Both the position numbers and the translations under genes were made by a program. From assembly GCA_965197275.1 (NCBI GenBank), contig CBDAMQ010000032.1, forward strand, positions 248,001 through 312,000: 64,000 nt of DNA, read 5' to 3'. This stretch comes from DASCOT01 sp965197275. GTDB taxonomy: Bacteria > Acidobacteriota > UBA890 > WLXD01. Below, piece by piece: positions 62,291 through 64,000 of this stretch. The number at the start of each line of letters is the position of its first letter. The first letter of the stretch is position 1. The notes beneath the pieces were generated by a model. It was not told where the DNA came from. It searched no databases and was given only the letters and a program-made list of their open reading frames with translations.

Positions 62291-62740
62291 ATGGACGGTG
62301 TGCAGATCAGCGTCGCTCGGCGAGGCGACCGGGAAGCCGTGCTCGAGCTGTTGCGGGCCAGCAAGCTGCCTCCTGAGGGACTCGACCAGTGCTGGGCCAC
62401 CGTCTTCGTGGCCCGGGTTGACGGGACGCTGGCCGGCTCGTCGGCGCTGGAGTACCACGGGCCCGACGCGGTGCTGCGCTCGCTGGCAGTCGCCGCTCCA
62501 CATCGAGGCATTGGAATCGGCGAGGCCCTGGTCCACCGGGCGCTTGACACGGCCCGTTCCGACGGCGTACGCGGCGTTTATCTGCTGACCGAGACCGCGG
62601 CGGACTTCTTCCCGCGTTTCGGGTTCCGCGAGACGCCGCGTGCGCAGGCCCCCGACGCCATTCTCGGGTCGATCGAGTACAGCTCCCTGTGCCCGGGCAG
62701 CGCCACCTCCATGGTGCTTCGGGTCGGCAGCGAGGGCTGA
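62291..62740 (+). CDS. ArsN2-like GNAT acetyltransferase
   Basis: 149 residues. The GNAT acetyl-CoA loop is seen in VLRSLAVAAPHRGIGIGEALV (near residue 75), and the C-terminal TETAADFFPRFGFRE plus the YSSLCPGSATSM stretch match the ArsN2 family, whose relatives acetylate the arsenic antibiotic arsinothricin or phosphinothricin-like compounds. No other ars gene is in the window, so the substrate is inferred from family only. It starts at ATG 62291. Confidence 0.8.
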   Translation: MDGVQISVARRGDREAVLELLRASKLPPEGLDQCWATVFVARVDGTLAGSSALEYHGPDAVLRSLAVAAPHRGIGIGEALVHRALDTARSDGVRGVYLLTETAADFFPRFGFRETPRAQAPDAILGSIEYSSLCPGSATSMVLRVGSEG

Positions 62741-62743
62741 CCG

Positions 62744-63655
62744 GTGCGTCGCCGCTTCGTGACCCTCGACGTGTTCACCGATGCCGCCTTCGGCGGCAAC
62801 CCGCTCGCCGTGTTCCCCGACGGTCGAGGGCTTGACGCGCCGACGATGCAGTCCATCGCACGCGAGCTCAACTTGTCCGAAACGGTGTTCGTTTTTCCGC
62901 CGGACGATGCTGTTCATACCCGCAAGGTGCGCATTTTCACTCCCGCCATCGAGCTGCCGTTCGCCGGCCATCCAACGGTGGGAACGGCGTTCGCGCTTGT
63001 GGCTCTTGGCGACGTCGACGCCGATGGGCCGGAGATCACCGTGGTGTTGGAAGAAGGGGTTGGCCCGGTGCCCGTGCGGGTGCGCTGCGTCGGCGGTGAG
63101 CCGGTGTTCGCGCAGCTCACGGCGGCGCAGGCGCCCGATGAGCGAGCCGTAACCACACGCCCCGGTGATCTCGCCGCGGTGCTGAGCCTGAGCGTTGACG
63201 ATCTGCGAGCCGATCGTCTGGGCCCGGGCGCGGTCTCGTGTGGGCTGCCGTTTCTGTTCGTGCCTTTGCGCGATATCGACGCAGTCCGCCGGGCACGGCT
63301 GGATCATCAGGCCTGGCGCCGATCCCTGGAGTCGACCTGGGCGCCGCACATGTTTCTTTTTGCCACGCAAGGCGAGCGCCCGGGCTCCGATGTGCACGCG
63401 CGCATGTTCGGACCTGCCGTTGGCATCGATGAGGATCCGGCTACCGGGTCTGCCGCCACCGCGCTGGCTGTCTATCTGGCCGAACGTTCAGGCCAAAGTG
63501 ATGGGTTGCTCGGCTGGGTAGTCGAGCAGGGCTTCGAGATGGGGCGCGCGAGCCTCATGGAGATCGAGGCAGAGCTCGGCGGCGGCAAGGTGTTGGCGGC
63601 GCGGGTCGGAGGCGCAGCGGTAATGATGAGCGAGGGGACGATTCGTGTCGCCTGA
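62744..63655 (+). CDS. PhzF-family isomerase, first of a tandem pair
   Basis: 303 residues of the diaminopimelate-epimerase fold. The start VTLDVFTDAAFGGNPLAVFP and the SETVFVFPP (catalytic Glu), LPFAGHPTVGTAFAL and DPATGSAATALAVYLAE (phosphate/carboxylate binding) motifs are all typical. PhzF enzymes isomerise small acids; the substrate here is unknown. The GTG start at 62744 lies just past the acetyltransferase stop. Its end overlaps a second PhzF gene. Confidence 0.85.
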   Translation: MRRRFVTLDVFTDAAFGGNPLAVFPDGRGLDAPTMQSIARELNLSETVFVFPPDDAVHTRKVRIFTPAIELPFAGHPTVGTAFALVALGDVDADGPEITVVLEEGVGPVPVRVRCVGGEPVFAQLTAAQAPDERAVTTRPGDLAAVLSLSVDDLRADRLGPGAVSCGLPFLFVPLRDIDAVRRARLDHQAWRRSLESTWAPHMFLFATQGERPGSDVHARMFGPAVGIDEDPATGSAATALAVYLAERSGQSDGLLGWVVEQGFEMGRASLMEIEAELGGGKVLAARVGGAAVMMSEGTIRVA

Positions 63656-64000
63656 CGGGTTACGCCGGTTTCCGTTGCTGCAGGTCGACGCCTTTACCTG
63701 CCGACCGCTGCAGGGTAATCCCTGTGCGGTGGTGCTCGATGCCGACGATCTGGACGCGGCGACCATGCAGTCGATTGCCCTCGAGATGAACCTGTCCGAG
63801 ACTGCCTTCGTGATGCGGTCGGAGGTCGCCGACTTTCGCGCCCGCTACTTCACGCCCGCAGACGAGATTCCGCTCGCGGGGCACCCCACGCTGGCGACTA
63901 CCAGGGCGCTGATTGACACCGGGCGCCTGATCGTCGACGACGGGACGAGCAGCTTCCAGCTGGAGCTGCGAGACGGTCCGATTACTGTCCAGGTGAGCGG
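63645..64000 (+). CDS. PhzF-family isomerase, second copy, cut by window edge
   Basis: A GTG at 63645, with GAGGGG upstream and an 11-base overlap with the preceding gene, opens a frame that runs off the right edge. The first 118 residues read FPLLQVDAFTCRPLQGNPCAV, MNLSETAFVM (catalytic Glu) and IPLAGHPTLATT, clearly the same family as the neighbour but diverged. It is a paralogue, not a repeat of identical sequence. Confidence 0.85.
   Translation, partial: MSPDGLRRFPLLQVDAFTCRPLQGNPCAVVLDADDLDAATMQSIALEMNLSETAFVMRSEVADFRARYFTPADEIPLAGHPTLATTRALIDTGRLIVDDGTSSFQLELRDGPITVQVS

Overview
The window is high-GC bacterial chromosomal DNA from a Gram-negative (diderm) organism. It encodes two complete TonB-dependent receptors, a usher-like outer-membrane protein and many proteins with signal peptides. 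PadR plus a duplicated-permease (ADOP-type) ABC protein, a DUF5916 protein, PQQ-type beta-propellers, a large export-type amidohydrolase and a carboxypeptidase-regulatory/TonB-receptor remnant are most familiar from Acidobacteriota and similar environmental lineages. That assignment is inference; no rRNA or tRNA gene is present to test it.

Layout. 1-1271: edge of a lower-GC cluster on the minus strand (P-loop kinase-like protein cut by the window edge, SAM methyltransferase). 1405-2674: IS3-family element with a broken orfB. 2706-4787: TonB receptor. 5189-6605: gene graveyard with remnants of three unrelated genes (molybdopterin hydroxylase, TonB receptor N-terminus, AAA ATPase). 6670-14313: M23 peptidase, then a chaperone/usher-like surface-fibre cluster (two small secreted proteins, a chaperone gene carrying an in-frame TGA, and a usher with a long repetitive tail). 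14385-18563: multicopper oxidase, amidohydrolase and CopC-like protein, suggesting periplasmic copper handling. 18665-21841: CsgG-like protein, exported nucleosidase and GT2 glycosyltransferase. 21932-30895: exported beta-propellers, DUF5916 protein, PafA-like phosphatase and alpha-carbonic anhydrase. 30922-33941: PadR/ADOP pair with an AT-rich palindromic operator candidate. 34148-37840: FabH and fructose-1,6-bisphosphatase separated by an IS3 element that was broken by a 68-bp tandem duplication. 37980-44002: plus-strand genes including glutaminyl cyclotransferase, a CstB-like persulfide dioxygenase-rhodanese, an Ada-like repair protein and a PLP decarboxylase, with a 173-bp MITE-like inverted-repeat element.

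44089-60457: thirteen consecutive minus-strand genes, most overlapping or only a few bases apart. In transcription order they are Fe-dependent alcohol dehydrogenase, PQQ propeller, HemN-like radical SAM protein, PQQ propeller, TonB receptor, halogenase-like flavoprotein, small membrane protein, SSS symporter, GT4 glycosyltransferase, YbgC-like thioesterase, ABC ATPase, giant permease and alkyltransferase-like protein. The central part (redox propellers, radical SAM enzyme, flavoenzyme, TonB receptor, symporter) is the best candidate for an undescribed uptake or modification system. 60537-61900: intact IS3 element that cuts the 5' end of a small secreted-protein gene. 62291-64000: ArsN2-like acetyltransferase and two tandem PhzF-family genes, the second cut by the window edge.
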